This document shows positions 34,468 through 45,181 of a stretch of DNA of 64,000 nucleotides, in pieces. A program made the translations under genes and the position numbers. The stretch covers positions 62,001-126,000 of the forward strand of contig DAOUHZ010000147.1 of assembly GCA_034428455.1 (NCBI GenBank). The letters run 5' to 3'. The notes beneath the pieces were generated by a model. It ran no database searches and was not told where the DNA came from. It saw only the letters and a program-made list of their open reading frames with translations. The first letter of the stretch is position 1, and each line of letters starts with the position of its first letter. This DNA is from Bin87 sp034428455 (GTDB lineage Bacteria > Chloroflexota > Dehalococcoidia > Lucifugimonadales > UBA3495).

Positions 34468-36144
34468 ATGACATCGCTTTCCACAACTTTGCGGGGCACC
34501 GATTTGCGCCAGGCCATGCTCGGCGCGGTCACGTACATGGAACTTTACCGGGATGCGGCAAATGCACTCAACGTGTTTCCGGTGCCCGACGGCGACACCG
34601 GCACGAACATGCTGCTCACGCTGCGTGCCGGCATCGACCGGATGAACCAGGACGCTCATGCAGAAACCGCGGGCGACGTTGCCGAATCCATCGCCACCGG
34701 CGCTTTCTGGGGAGCCCGTGGCAACAGCGGCGTCATCCTGTCCCAACTGCTGCGCGGCTTTGCCGATGGGGTCGCCGGCGCGGTGGAAATCGACTCATCC
34801 GACGCCGTGGCCGCGTTTCGTTCGGCAACCGACTCCGCCTATGGGGCCGTCAGCCAACCCCGCGAGGGCACGATGCTGTCGGTGATTCGAGGGGCTTCAG
34901 ACGCTGCCGTGCGAGCCAACGACGCCGGCGAGCGCGACGTGGTCGCACTGTGGCAGGTGGCTTACGCCGGAGCCGTCGAAGCCCTGGCCCTGACTCCAGA
35001 ACAGCTCCCGGTGCTCAAGGAAGCGGGGGTGGTGGATTCGGGCGGCCTGGGCGTAGTCGCTATTATCGGCGGCGCCTTGCAGCACCTGATCGGCGAGACC
35101 GGACCGCCTATCGACCTTGGCCTCCGCAGCGTCGGGGGAGTCATCAACCCGCAGCAGACCGCTTCAGTGGCTATTGATTCGGACTTCCTGGAAGCGCACG
35201 AGGCGGAGGAATTTGGGTACTGCACACAGTTTGTCATCCACGGCCAGGAATTGGATGCTGACGCGCTGCGAATGGGTTTCTCCGGCATCTGTGATTCCAC
35301 GGTGGTCATCGGCGGCGGCCAGGCGGTTCGCGTCCATGTCCACACAACCGACCCCGGTTCGGCCCTGAGCTACGGGATCGGTTTCGGGGAACTGGATGAG
35401 CTCAAAATCGACAACATGAGCCTCCAGAATCGCGACTGGACGGCCGGTCACCGGGAACGCGCGCGGCCTGCCGAAATCCGGCCGGGCATTTCGGTGATCG
35501 CTGTGGCGTCGGGGAAGGGTCTGGCGGACCTGTTTCAGGACGCCGGCTGCGCCGCTATCATCCCCGGCGGGCAAACCCTCAACCCCAGCGCCAGCGAGAT
35601 CATTGACGCCGCGATGTCCGCCGGAACCACTGACGTTATCGTGCTTCCCAACAATCACAACGTCATTCTCACCGCCAACCAGGCCGCGGAAGCCGACACC
35701 GGCGAAATCTCGTTGCACGTGTTAGCCACTCGCACCATGCCCCAGGGTACGGGGGCATTGCTAGGGTTCAATCCCGAACTCCCAGTGGACGACAACCTGG
35801 GCAACATGGAGGCGGCGCGTATTGCCGTGGAAACCCTGGAGGTGACCCAGGCGGTACGCGACTCGGTGGTCGACGGCCGCGACGTGCGCGAGGGCGAATA
35901 TATGGCAATCCTGGACGGTAAACTGGCCGCCTTGGCGGACACCGCCGATGATGCCGCGCGCGCGGGATTGCAACACTCCGCTGCTGACGAAAATAGCGTG
36001 ATAACCCTCTATTGGGGGGAGGGCGCTTCGGCCGAATCAGCCGCCGCCCTGCAAAACGAATTGGAAGAGTCCTACGATGGGGCGGAGGTGGACGTATACG
36101 AGGGTGGCCAGCCCCATTATCCGTATCTTGTGTCCGTCGAATAA
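34468..36144 (+). CDS. fakA: DAK2/YloV-family fatty acid kinase subunit FakA-like
   Basis: 558 residues from ATG 34468 (in-frame upstream GTG/TTG codons lack support). The N-terminal Dhal-like kinase domain carries NALNVFPVPDGDTGTNMLLT and ATGAFWGARGNSGVILSQLLRGF, with acidic Mg-ATP ligands. The C-terminal YloV half includes EFGYCTQFVIHG and VRVHVHTTDPGSALSYG. With the DegV-like protein encoded next, it phosphorylates protein-bound fatty acids for phospholipid synthesis. The order yloV-like, (degV), recG resembles that of Gram-positive bacteria. Confidence 0.88.
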   Translation: MTSLSTTLRGTDLRQAMLGAVTYMELYRDAANALNVFPVPDGDTGTNMLLTLRAGIDRMNQDAHAETAGDVAESIATGAFWGARGNSGVILSQLLRGFADGVAGAVEIDSSDAVAAFRSATDSAYGAVSQPREGTMLSVIRGASDAAVRANDAGERDVVALWQVAYAGAVEALALTPEQLPVLKEAGVVDSGGLGVVAIIGGALQHLIGETGPPIDLGLRSVGGVINPQQTASVAIDSDFLEAHEAEEFGYCTQFVIHGQELDADALRMGFSGICDSTVVIGGGQAVRVHVHTTDPGSALSYGIGFGELDELKIDNMSLQNRDWTAGHRERARPAEIRPGISVIAVASGKGLADLFQDAGCAAIIPGGQTLNPSASEIIDAAMSAGTTDVIVLPNNHNVILTANQAAEADTGEISLHVLATRTMPQGTGALLGFNPELPVDDNLGNMEAARIAVETLEVTQAVRDSVVDGRDVREGEYMAILDGKLAALADTADDAARAGLQHSAADENSVITLYWGEGASAESAAALQNELEESYDGAEVDVYEGGQPHYPYLVSVE

Positions 36145-36181
36145 CTCAGCCCAGGCGCGAGCCGGCCAAGGAGCGTCCCGC

Positions 36182-37015
36182 ATGGCCATAAAGATCATCA
36201 CCGACAGTACCTGCGATATTGCCCGGGAAACCGTCGAACAGTTCGGAATCTCCATCGTCCCCGCCTATGTCCTGTTCGGAGAGGAGTCATTTCGCCAAGG
36301 GATCGACATCAATCCCACACAGTTCTACGCTCGCCTCCAGTCCTCGCCTCAACTGCCCGGCACGTCACAACCCACGCCCGGCGACTTCACCAGCGCGATG
36401 GAACCGCTCGTCTCTGCGGGCGACCAGGTGGTTTGCATCACCGTGGCCAGACAACTCAGCGGCACCTACAACTCCGCGGCACAGGCTGCGTCCCAATTCG
36501 ACGACGGCGCAGTGACCGTCATCGACTCCACCACTGCTTCCGTCGGGCACATGCTCCAGGTCATCTCCGCGGCCGAGGACGCCGCCGCGCCGGATGCGAC
36601 GTTGGATTCGGTTGTTTCCGCCGCGCAAGCCCGCGCGGGTCGAAGCTACGGGTTTGCCATGGTGGACACGCTGGAATATCTGCAAAAGGGCGGCCGGATC
36701 GGCAAAGCCCAGGCGTTCATGGGTTCGCTGCTCAAGGTGAAGCCCATCCTCAAGGTGGCCAACGGTGAGGTTCTCCCAGTCGACCGTCCCCGCAACCTTC
36801 GGCGCGGGTTGCAACGCCTGGAGGAGTTGGTGCGCGAACAAGGCCCGGCCTCCAAGCTCGCCGTCGCATATACCACGGACGCCGGCCCGGCCGAAGAAAT
36901 ACGCAACCGCCTGTCCGACCTGGTAAATCCCGAAAACACCTACACCCTACAGGTCGGTTCCGCCATCGGAACCCACATCGGGCCGGGCGCGGTTGCGGTG
37001 TCTACCCTCCCTTGA
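36182..37015 (+). CDS. fakB: DegV family fatty acid-binding protein (FakB-like)
   Basis: 277 residues from ATG 36182 with an AAGGAG site. DegV hallmarks: IKIITDSTCDIARETVEQFGI, FRQGIDINPTQFYARL, LPGTSQPTPGDF (the T-S-Q-P head-group loop), SGTYNSAAQA, VIDSTTASVGHM and VDTLEYLQKGGRIGKA. It holds a fatty acid in a closed pocket and presents it to FakA. The paired fakA gene is directly upstream (37 bases). Confidence 0.9.
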   Translation: MAIKIITDSTCDIARETVEQFGISIVPAYVLFGEESFRQGIDINPTQFYARLQSSPQLPGTSQPTPGDFTSAMEPLVSAGDQVVCITVARQLSGTYNSAAQAASQFDDGAVTVIDSTTASVGHMLQVISAAEDAAAPDATLDSVVSAAQARAGRSYGFAMVDTLEYLQKGGRIGKAQAFMGSLLKVKPILKVANGEVLPVDRPRNLRRGLQRLEELVREQGPASKLAVAYTTDAGPAEEIRNRLSDLVNPENTYTLQVGSAIGTHIGPGAVAVSTLP

Positions 37016-37065
37016 CGGCCGCCGGCCGCTCCGAACACGAACGAGCTCGGCATGGAGTCGAGTGA

Positions 37066-39630
37066 ATGGACACGCATCGCGGCGAAACCGTTCCCGTTTG
37101 GCGCGACGCATTCGCAAAAATCCTTGCCCTCGAGGAGCACAAGGGTTTCGGCGACAACGCCGTAAGCGGCGGCATCCGCCGTTTCATCGAGCGCTGGGAA
37201 CCTGAGCTCCGCGCGTTCCTCGATGATGACCCGAATCGCGTTGCGACGCTGATATCGGCGCCGTACCGGGAATTTCCGCAGGAACGGCGCCGCCAATGGG
37301 TTTCGGCCTGGCGCAGAGCCCTCGCCGGTGAGACCGAGACTCCCAGCCGGGAGCCGGACGGTCCGCCGCGGGCTAACTCAGGGGAACCGGCGGAGATCGA
37401 CCCTGCGCCGGCAACCCCTCTCTTCGACGGTGGCGATGCCTTCCGGCATGTGCCCGTGCGCCGGCGGTCACACGCCGGTCCCAAGCTTACCACCCCGTCG
37501 GGCGACCCGGAGGAATCGGTCTCGGCAATCCGGCGCATGGATGCCCGAACCGTGCAACGGCTGGAGACCCTGGGCGCCGGCACGGTTCGGGAACTGCTCT
37601 ACATGTTGCCGCGCCGGTACGACGACCGAGCCGACGTCACCAGCATCGCCGACATTTACGCCGGTGGAACCTTCACCCTGGAGGGCAAGCTGCTCGACAT
37701 ACGTTCCGCCAACATTGGCCAGCGCAAGTTGCAGTTGGTAGAGGGAACGTTGCGAGACAACACCGGCAGCATCGACCTCCAGTGGTTCGGACAAGGATTT
37801 CTTGCGCGCAGCCTTCGAGCCGGCAGCAACATGGTGGTGCACGGCAAAGCGGAACTCAACCGTGGCCGTCTGACCGTTCAATCCCCTGAATATGACGTCG
37901 TCACTGAATCCGCTCCACCCCTCAACGCTGGACGCGTCACCCCGGTATATCGTCTCACCCAGGGCATGACCGCACGGAATCTGCGGAGCCTCACCTGGAG
38001 CGCGCTGGAGCGGTTCCTGGGCGGCGTTGAAGAAACCATGCCCGAGGACACCCTGGCGCGAACTCAGATGGTCGGGCTCCGGCAGGCCATTTGCGAAGCT
38101 CACTACCCGCCGGACTTGCTCCAAGCCGACAGGGCGCGCCGCCGCCTGGCCTTCGACGAAATCCTGGCCTTCCAAATGTCGATCCTGGGCCGCCGACGCC
38201 ATCGCGAGCGCGACGCCACCGGGATCCCGGTGCAGTACAGTGGCCCGGCGGTGGACGGGTTCCTGTCCGAACTGCCCTTCACTCCCACCAAGGCGCAGGT
38301 GCGCTGCATCGGCGAAATCCTCGCCGACATGGCCCGCGGCACGCCGCCCATGAGCCGCTTGTTGCAGGGCGAAGTCGGCAGCGGAAAGACACTGGTCGCG
38401 TTGACTGCCATTCTGGCGGCCGCGTCCGACCATCGCCAGTCGTCCCTGATGGCGCCCACTGAGGTGTTGTCCGAACAGCACTTCGCCACGGTCGGGCGTC
38501 TCCTCTCGAGTTTCGAGCACCCGTTGCAACAGCCCAACGTCTTCTCCGCGTACCTGCCGAGCCTGCGTCGTCCTTTCACCGTGGGACTGCTGACAGGCAG
38601 CACCCGCGCCGCGCCGCGGCGGGAGGTGCTGCGCCTGGCGTCCGAAGGCCACCTGGACCTGCTGATTGGCACTCACGCTCTGATTCAGGACGGAGTAGAA
38701 CTGCCCAAACTGGCCTTGGCCATCACCGACGAGCAGCACCGTTTCGGTGTGGCTCAACGCACTGCGCTCCGGGGCGCCGGCCCGGAGCAGCCCCACGCCC
38801 TGATGATGTCCGCCACGCCGATACCCCGCACGCTGCAACTGACCCTGTACGGCGACCTTGACGTGTCAACCATCGATGAGCTCCCACCCGGCCGCCAGGA
38901 CATCCTCACCCGGCTGGTGCCTGAAGACAAGCGCGCCGCCGCCTACGGTTTCGTCCGTCAGCAGGTCGAGGCCGGCCGCCAGGCGTTCATCATTTGCCCG
39001 CTGGTGGAGGAGTCAGAAAACCTGGACGTGCGCGCCGCAACCGAGGAGCACAAACGCCTGTCCAACGAGGTGTTCCCGGATCTCCGCCTGGGACTGCTCC
39101 ATGGGCGGCTGTCGTCCCGGGAGAAAGATAAGGTGATGCGCCAGTTCCGAGACGGCGAGCTGGACATCCTGGTAGCTACTGCCGTGGTCGAAGTGGGTAT
39201 CGACGTGCCCAACGCGACGGTGATGATGATCGACGGCGCAGACCGCTTCGGTCTGGCCCAACTCCACCAGTTCCGCGGCCGGGTAGGCCGGGGCGAACAT
39301 CGCAGCTACTGCCTGCTCATGTCGGAATCGGAGTCGGAGCGGGCGCGAGAACGGCTGTCAGCCCTGGAAAACAACCGGGACGGGTTCAAGCTGGCCGAAA
39401 TCGACTTGCAGATGCGCCACGAAGGCGACATCTTCGGCACCAGCCAGAGCGGCGACCAGACCATGCTCCGCATTGCCAACGTGTTCGATCAAGACCTGAT
39501 GGCGCTGGCCCGCCAGGAAGCCGCAGTCATCCTGGACGCCGACCCGGAGTTAACTGATCCCAAGCACGCCGGCATCGCCGCCGAAAGGGACCGGTTCCTG
39601 GCCCGGGTTCAGGACAACATCAGCGACTGA
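37066..39630 (+). CDS. recG: ATP-dependent DNA helicase RecG
   Basis: 854 residues, longer than the usual ~690 because of an N-terminal extension of about 150 residues. The wedge domain starts near DARTVQRLETLGAGTVRELLY. Helicase motifs: Walker A GEVGSGKT (435-442), DEQH box at 555-558 (TDEQHRFGVAQR), SATPIPRTLQL, VATAVVEVGIDVPNATVM, and QFRGRVGRGEHRSYC. RecG regresses stalled forks and branch-migrates Holliday junctions. It is last in the fakA-fakB-recG unit. The extension (YREFPQERRRQWVSAWRRAL region) is not recognised. Confidence 0.95.
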   Translation: MDTHRGETVPVWRDAFAKILALEEHKGFGDNAVSGGIRRFIERWEPELRAFLDDDPNRVATLISAPYREFPQERRRQWVSAWRRALAGETETPSREPDGPPRANSGEPAEIDPAPATPLFDGGDAFRHVPVRRRSHAGPKLTTPSGDPEESVSAIRRMDARTVQRLETLGAGTVRELLYMLPRRYDDRADVTSIADIYAGGTFTLEGKLLDIRSANIGQRKLQLVEGTLRDNTGSIDLQWFGQGFLARSLRAGSNMVVHGKAELNRGRLTVQSPEYDVVTESAPPLNAGRVTPVYRLTQGMTARNLRSLTWSALERFLGGVEETMPEDTLARTQMVGLRQAICEAHYPPDLLQADRARRRLAFDEILAFQMSILGRRRHRERDATGIPVQYSGPAVDGFLSELPFTPTKAQVRCIGEILADMARGTPPMSRLLQGEVGSGKTLVALTAILAAASDHRQSSLMAPTEVLSEQHFATVGRLLSSFEHPLQQPNVFSAYLPSLRRPFTVGLLTGSTRAAPRREVLRLASEGHLDLLIGTHALIQDGVELPKLALAITDEQHRFGVAQRTALRGAGPEQPHALMMSATPIPRTLQLTLYGDLDVSTIDELPPGRQDILTRLVPEDKRAAAYGFVRQQVEAGRQAFIICPLVEESENLDVRAATEEHKRLSNEVFPDLRLGLLHGRLSSREKDKVMRQFRDGELDILVATAVVEVGIDVPNATVMMIDGADRFGLAQLHQFRGRVGRGEHRSYCLLMSESESERARERLSALENNRDGFKLAEIDLQMRHEGDIFGTSQSGDQTMLRIANVFDQDLMALARQEAAVILDADPELTDPKHAGIAAERDRFLARVQDNISD

Positions 39631-39653
39631 TCCGATGAGCGGATCGCCGGCAA

Positions 39654-39674
39654 GACGCTGCGGACTGCGGCGTC
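39654..39674. terminator. Weak convergent hairpin
   Basis: GACGCTGC (39654-39661) and GCGGCGTC (39667-39674) pair with one G-U around GGACT, between the convergent recG and response regulator genes. There is no U-tract. Confidence 0.33.
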
Positions 39675-39675
39675 G

Positions 39676-40389
39676 TCAATCGGACGCAACATCCCGGAAA
39701 CGATACCCGACGTTCCAGATAGTCTCCACGAACAGGTGGTCCGGATCCTCCAACTTGGACCGCAGCCGCCGGATGTGCACGTCCACCGTGCGCGTTCCGC
39801 CCAGGTAGTCGTACCCCCAAACCTGGTTCAGCAGCGCCTCTCGCGTGTAGACCCGACCCGGATTGGACGCCAGCAGGGTTAGCAGTTGGAACTCTTTGTA
39901 GGTCAGCGATATGCGCCGGCCGGCCATCGTTACCTCGTAGCTTTGCAGGTCGATGGTCAGTTCCCCTACCCGGATCTGTTGCTCGCCCCCTTGCCCGTCA
40001 CGCCGGTAAACGATCTGGCCGACGCGGGCTACCAGTTCGGCGGGAGCCAGGGGAGCCACAATAAAATCGTCAGGATTGATCGCCGGGTCGTACTGGCTGA
40101 TGGCCGTCTCATCCATCACCAACAGTGTCGGCAGAGACAGCTGACTCACTCGCTCGATTACCGACTGCGCGCCGATGCCGACCGCTGACATATCCAGCAG
40201 CACCACGTCCAGCTTGTCGGTGTGCGCCACATCTTCGAGTTCCAAGACGTCGCTGCCCGCCCGGCACGACAATCCGGCGCGGTCGATCTGGCCCGCGAGA
40301 GATGTCATCGCATCGCCGGGGCGAGTGAGCAAAAACACGCTGTACAAACCGGCTTCCTGACTGCTGGAGTGATCCGCCGGTGACCCCAA
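39676..40389 (-). CDS. OmpR/PhoB-type winged-helix protein with degenerate receiver
   Basis: 237 residues from TTG 40389, or 220 from GTG 40338; the start is unsettled. The C-terminal OmpR-type DNA-binding domain is intact: EVTMAGRRISLTYKEFQLL, SNPGRVYTREALLNQVWG, TRTVDVHIRRLRSKLE and IWNVGYRF. The receiver keeps D66 (VVLLDMS) but lacks the N-terminal acidic pair, and the conserved Lys is Ala112 (DDFIVAPLAP). It may work without phosphorylation. No histidine kinase is adjacent. It diverges from the D-glutamate cyclase genes. Confidence 0.8.
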   Translation of the reverse strand: MGSPADHSSSQEAGLYSVFLLTRPGDAMTSLAGQIDRAGLSCRAGSDVLELEDVAHTDKLDVVLLDMSAVGIGAQSVIERVSQLSLPTLLVMDETAISQYDPAINPDDFIVAPLAPAELVARVGQIVYRRDGQGGEQQIRVGELTIDLQSYEVTMAGRRISLTYKEFQLLTLLASNPGRVYTREALLNQVWGYDYLGGTRTVDVHIRRLRSKLEDPDHLFVETIWNVGYRFRDVASD

Positions 40390-40396
40390 GGCGAAA

Positions 40397-40425
40397 TTGA
40401 CGCTGGCCGGTCACCTGTCTATCAT
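40397..40425 (+). promoter_or_regulatory. Sigma-70 promoter of the D-glutamate cyclase operon
   Basis: TTGACG (40397-40402), 17-nt spacer, TATCAT (40420-40425), 71 bases before ATG 40496. It is interleaved with the divergent extended -10 at 40442-40450. Confidence 0.58.
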
Positions 40426-40441
40426 TGCAATGAACGGCGCA

Positions 40442-40450
40442 ATTCTAGCA
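40442..40450 (-). promoter_or_regulatory. Extended -10 promoter of the response regulator gene
   Basis: On the minus strand TGCTAGAAT, a TGn-extended -10, about 50 bases before TTG 40389. It lies back-to-back with the cyclase operon promoter, so the regulator could control both. Confidence 0.4.
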
Positions 40451-40495
40451 TAAGAAAGGGTCGACTAAACCCGCCGCCCCCACTGGAGACCAACC

Positions 40496-41293
40496 ATGAC
40501 CACCGCAACAATGCTCCCCACGCAACCCGCCGAACTGCGCCGGATGATCCGCGCCGGAGAGTACGGCGGCGTAACCTCCGGACTAGCCAATGGGCACGTG
40601 CAGGCGAACCTGGCGGTGCTGCCCCGGGATCTGGCGTTCGATTTCCTGCTTTTCTGCCAGCGCAATCCGCAGCCGTGCCCCTTGCTCGAAGTTATCGAGC
40701 CGGGCTCTGTCGAGCCTTCGTTCACCGCTCCGGGCGCGAACATCAGCACCGACGTGCCCGCTTACCGCATCTACGAGAACGGGGAGATGACCGCCGAATT
40801 GGCATCAGTGGCCGACGTGTGGCGGGAAGATCTGGTGTCTTTTCTTCTAGGTTGCAGTTTCTCCTTTGAAGCCGCCTTGGCTGACTGTGGCATACCCCTG
40901 CGGCACCAGGAAGCCGGCAGCAACGTGCCGATGTACATCACGAACATTCCCACCCGGCCGGCCGGCATGTTCTCCGGTCCGATGGTGGTCAGCATGCGCC
41001 CCATCCCGCAAGAACAGATCGTGCGGGCCGTGCAGGTGACCTCCCGGTTCCCTGACACTCACGGCGCTCCGATCCACATCGGCGACCCCTACGCCATCGG
41101 CATCCGTAATATCGACGCCCCCGAGTTCGGCGACGCGGTAGAAATCAAACCTGGCGAAACGCCGGTCTTCTGGGCATGTGGGGTAACTCCCCAAGCCGTG
41201 GCTCTAAACTGCAAGCCGCCGCTGATGATCACCCACGCTCCGGGCAAGATGTTTATCACCGACCGCCGCGACTCCGACTACGCCGTAATCTGA
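40496..41293 (+). CDS. DUF1445 (D-glutamate cyclase-like / putative hydro-lyase) protein
   Basis: 265 residues, ATG 40496 following GGAGACC. The DUF1445 pattern is clear: RRMIRAGEYGGVTSGLANGH, VQANLAVLPRDLAFDFLLFCQRN, CPLLEV, DVPAYRIYENGE, FLLGCSFSFEAALADCGIPL and VFWACGVTPQ, ending THAPGKMFITD. This domain is the N-terminal half of mammalian D-glutamate cyclase (DGLUCY), which converts D-glutamate to 5-oxo-D-proline. The C-terminal half is encoded by the next gene. Confidence 0.85.
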   Translation: MTTATMLPTQPAELRRMIRAGEYGGVTSGLANGHVQANLAVLPRDLAFDFLLFCQRNPQPCPLLEVIEPGSVEPSFTAPGANISTDVPAYRIYENGEMTAELASVADVWREDLVSFLLGCSFSFEAALADCGIPLRHQEAGSNVPMYITNIPTRPAGMFSGPMVVSMRPIPQEQIVRAVQVTSRFPDTHGAPIHIGDPYAIGIRNIDAPEFGDAVEIKPGETPVFWACGVTPQAVALNCKPPLMITHAPGKMFITDRRDSDYAVI

Positions 41294-41304
41294 CCGGGGG
41301 CACC

Positions 41305-42174
41305 ATGACGCGCACCATCGAAGACATCATTCTCGACCACGACCGGCGCGGCATCAACGCGCTGCGCCCCCACGTGCCAGCGGATTTCTGCACTCAGGCC
41401 GCCCGTTACGCGCTGGTCCATTCGGGCCCAGTGATCATTGCCACCGGCTTCTACATCCTGATGAGCGACGCGCCGGAAACCGACGGGCCGCCGGGGGCTT
41501 TCGCCATCGGCAACGCTTTGCAGGAATTGGGCAACCGGGTCATGTACGCGGCGGACGAACCCATGGCCTACATGATGGCGTCCTGGCGCGCCAAGCATCG
41601 GGACCCATCCCCGGTCATCCGGTTCCCCATCATTGATGATCCTCGAATCAACGAGCATTTCGTGCAGGAAACCATCACCGAGCGTGACCCCGCGTTGCTG
41701 ATCTCCATCGAGCGGTGTTCCCGGGACGCCGACGGCATCTATCGCAATATGCGCGGGCGGGACATAACGCCGCAGACCGCTCGCGTGGACCGGCTGTTCG
41801 AGTGTGGGTTGCCGTCCATCGGCATCGGGGATGGCGGCAACGAGATCGGCATGGGCAACCTGGCCGATGTGGTCGCCCAGGCGGATCAGCTGCCCGACCA
41901 CCCCGCCGTGGTGGGCTGCGACCGGCTCATCATATCCAGCACGTCAAACTGGGGTGGATACGGGTTGGTCGCCGCCCTGTCGCTGGAGGTTGGCCGCAAC
42001 CTGCTCCCCGACGTGGACACCGACGCCGATTGCATCCGGTTCCTGGTCGACTCCGGCGCGGTCAGCGGCGTAAGCGGTGAGCACGACTACCTGGTGGACG
42101 AATTCACGCTGGAAGAAAACGCCGCCGTGCTACAAGAACTGCACGACTATGTGAACAGCCGTTTGACTGCATGA
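41305..42174 (+). CDS. DUF4392 (D-glutamate cyclase C-terminal domain) protein
   Basis: 289 residues from ATG 41305, eleven bases after the DUF1445 gene. DUF4392 hallmarks: ALVHSGPVIIATGFYI, ETDGPPGAFAIGNALQELG, SIERCSRDADGIYRNMRGRDIT, LPSIGIGDGGNEIGMGNL and LIISSTSNWGGYGLVAAL. It is separate here but fused to DUF1445 in vertebrate DGLUCY. The pair probably removes D-glutamate or a related D-amino acid. The stop overlaps a 54-residue open frame by four bases. Confidence 0.85.
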   Translation: MTRTIEDIILDHDRRGINALRPHVPADFCTQAARYALVHSGPVIIATGFYILMSDAPETDGPPGAFAIGNALQELGNRVMYAADEPMAYMMASWRAKHRDPSPVIRFPIIDDPRINEHFVQETITERDPALLISIERCSRDADGIYRNMRGRDITPQTARVDRLFECGLPSIGIGDGGNEIGMGNLADVVAQADQLPDHPAVVGCDRLIISSTSNWGGYGLVAALSLEVGRNLLPDVDTDADCIRFLVDSGAVSGVSGEHDYLVDEFTLEENAAVLQELHDYVNSRLTA

Positions 42175-42335
42175 GACAGGTAGAGGGTATCTCCTCGCAC
42201 ATAGTACCCTTCAACCATTACGGACATGGTATCGGGGTGATGCGGGATGCCCAGACCGCCAAGCCCCAGACCTTCCTCCCTGACGACGGCTGGTTCGTCT
42301 ACAACCTTGTCGCCAACTTGGCCCGACGCTGGTAG
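42171..42335 (+). CDS. Small open reading frame (54 aa) overlapping the DUF4392 gene
   Basis: ATG 42171 overlaps the TGA of the DUF4392 gene (ATGA), giving translational coupling, and the frame ends at TAG 42333-42335, three bases before the convergent uvrB stop. The product is basic and aromatic near its end (DDGWFVYNLVANLARRW) and matches no family I recognise. It could be a real third operon member or a remnant of a longer gene. Confidence 0.38.
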   Translation: MRQVEGISSHIVPFNHYGHGIGVMRDAQTAKPQTFLPDDGWFVYNLVANLARRW

Positions 42336-42337
42336 AA

Positions 42338-44344
<2,007 letters not shown>

Positions 44345-44356
44345 GGTTCCTCCGTA

Positions 44357-45106
44357 TCATCTTTCGCCCCGCAGTCGGTGCAACTCCGCTTCCATCTCAG
44401 CCATCCGCGCCTCCGCGGCCCGTCGGGCAGCCCGCTCCTCGGCGAGGCGTTCCTCCGCCGTTTCGCGCGCCTCCCTCAGATCGTAGTAGTCCGGGACCCA
44501 TACACCCCTGATCGTATCGTAAAACCGCAGCCGGCCGTCGTCCCAGCACAAGTCCATTCCCAGGGCCGGGCTGTGGCCCCGCACCATGCCGTCGGTTCCC
44601 GGCGCGACATCCACGCGGACGTACCGCCCGTTTTCCAGCCGTTCGCCCACGAGCGGCTCGCCATAGTGCCGGCTGTCCGGCGAGGGATCGTAACGCCAGT
44701 ATTCGCCGATGCCCAGGGAGGCGTACAAATCCCGCTTCCGGCCCAAGTCCGCCCGCGCCGTACTCCGTGATCCGATCTCCAGCACGAAGTCGGGAACCCG
44801 GCCCAAGTGCCAGGTGAAATAGGAATTATGCGGGAGGATATCATCCCGGTTGACGCCAAAGGTGACGTGGCAGTCCGGCGCCACCACAGCCCGCCGGTTG
44901 CCCCGCTCATAGTACAGGAAGGTGTCGCCGGTCACGATTACGTCGTAGTACTGTTCTAGATAAGCCCGCAAAACCGGCGTAACCCGGTCGAAGTGGATTT
45001 CCTGTTCCGGTCCGTCAGGCAAGGGAACGCCATCCTCATCCGGGTAGTAAATGCCGTCGAACACATTGCGTTCCGTGGACAACGCTTGCGGCTTTGCTGT
45101 GGTCAT
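44357..45106 (-). CDS. Uma2 family (DUF820) putative endonuclease
   Basis: 249 residues from ATG 45106; GTG/ATG codons further upstream lack support. Uma2 core: VVAPDCHVTFGVNRDD, VPDFVLEIGSRSTARADLGRKRDLYASLGIGEYW, with the PD and ExG/K residues of a PD-(D/E)xK nuclease fold. A C-terminal coiled coil (EARETAEERLAEERAARRAA) is typical of Uma2 in cyanobacteria and Chloroflexi. Most Uma2 proteins have unknown targets. It is 12 bases upstream of uvrB and could share its transcript. Confidence 0.8.
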   Translation of the reverse strand: MTTAKPQALSTERNVFDGIYYPDEDGVPLPDGPEQEIHFDRVTPVLRAYLEQYYDVIVTGDTFLYYERGNRRAVVAPDCHVTFGVNRDDILPHNSYFTWHLGRVPDFVLEIGSRSTARADLGRKRDLYASLGIGEYWRYDPSPDSRHYGEPLVGERLENGRYVRVDVAPGTDGMVRGHSPALGMDLCWDDGRLRFYDTIRGVWVPDYYDLREARETAEERLAEERAARRAAEARMAEMEAELHRLRGER

Positions 45107-45181
45107 GTCAATACCCCACTCTGGCGCGTACCGAACCAAACCGAAGCCGGCAAACCGGCAGGCACATTATAAGCCATCACC

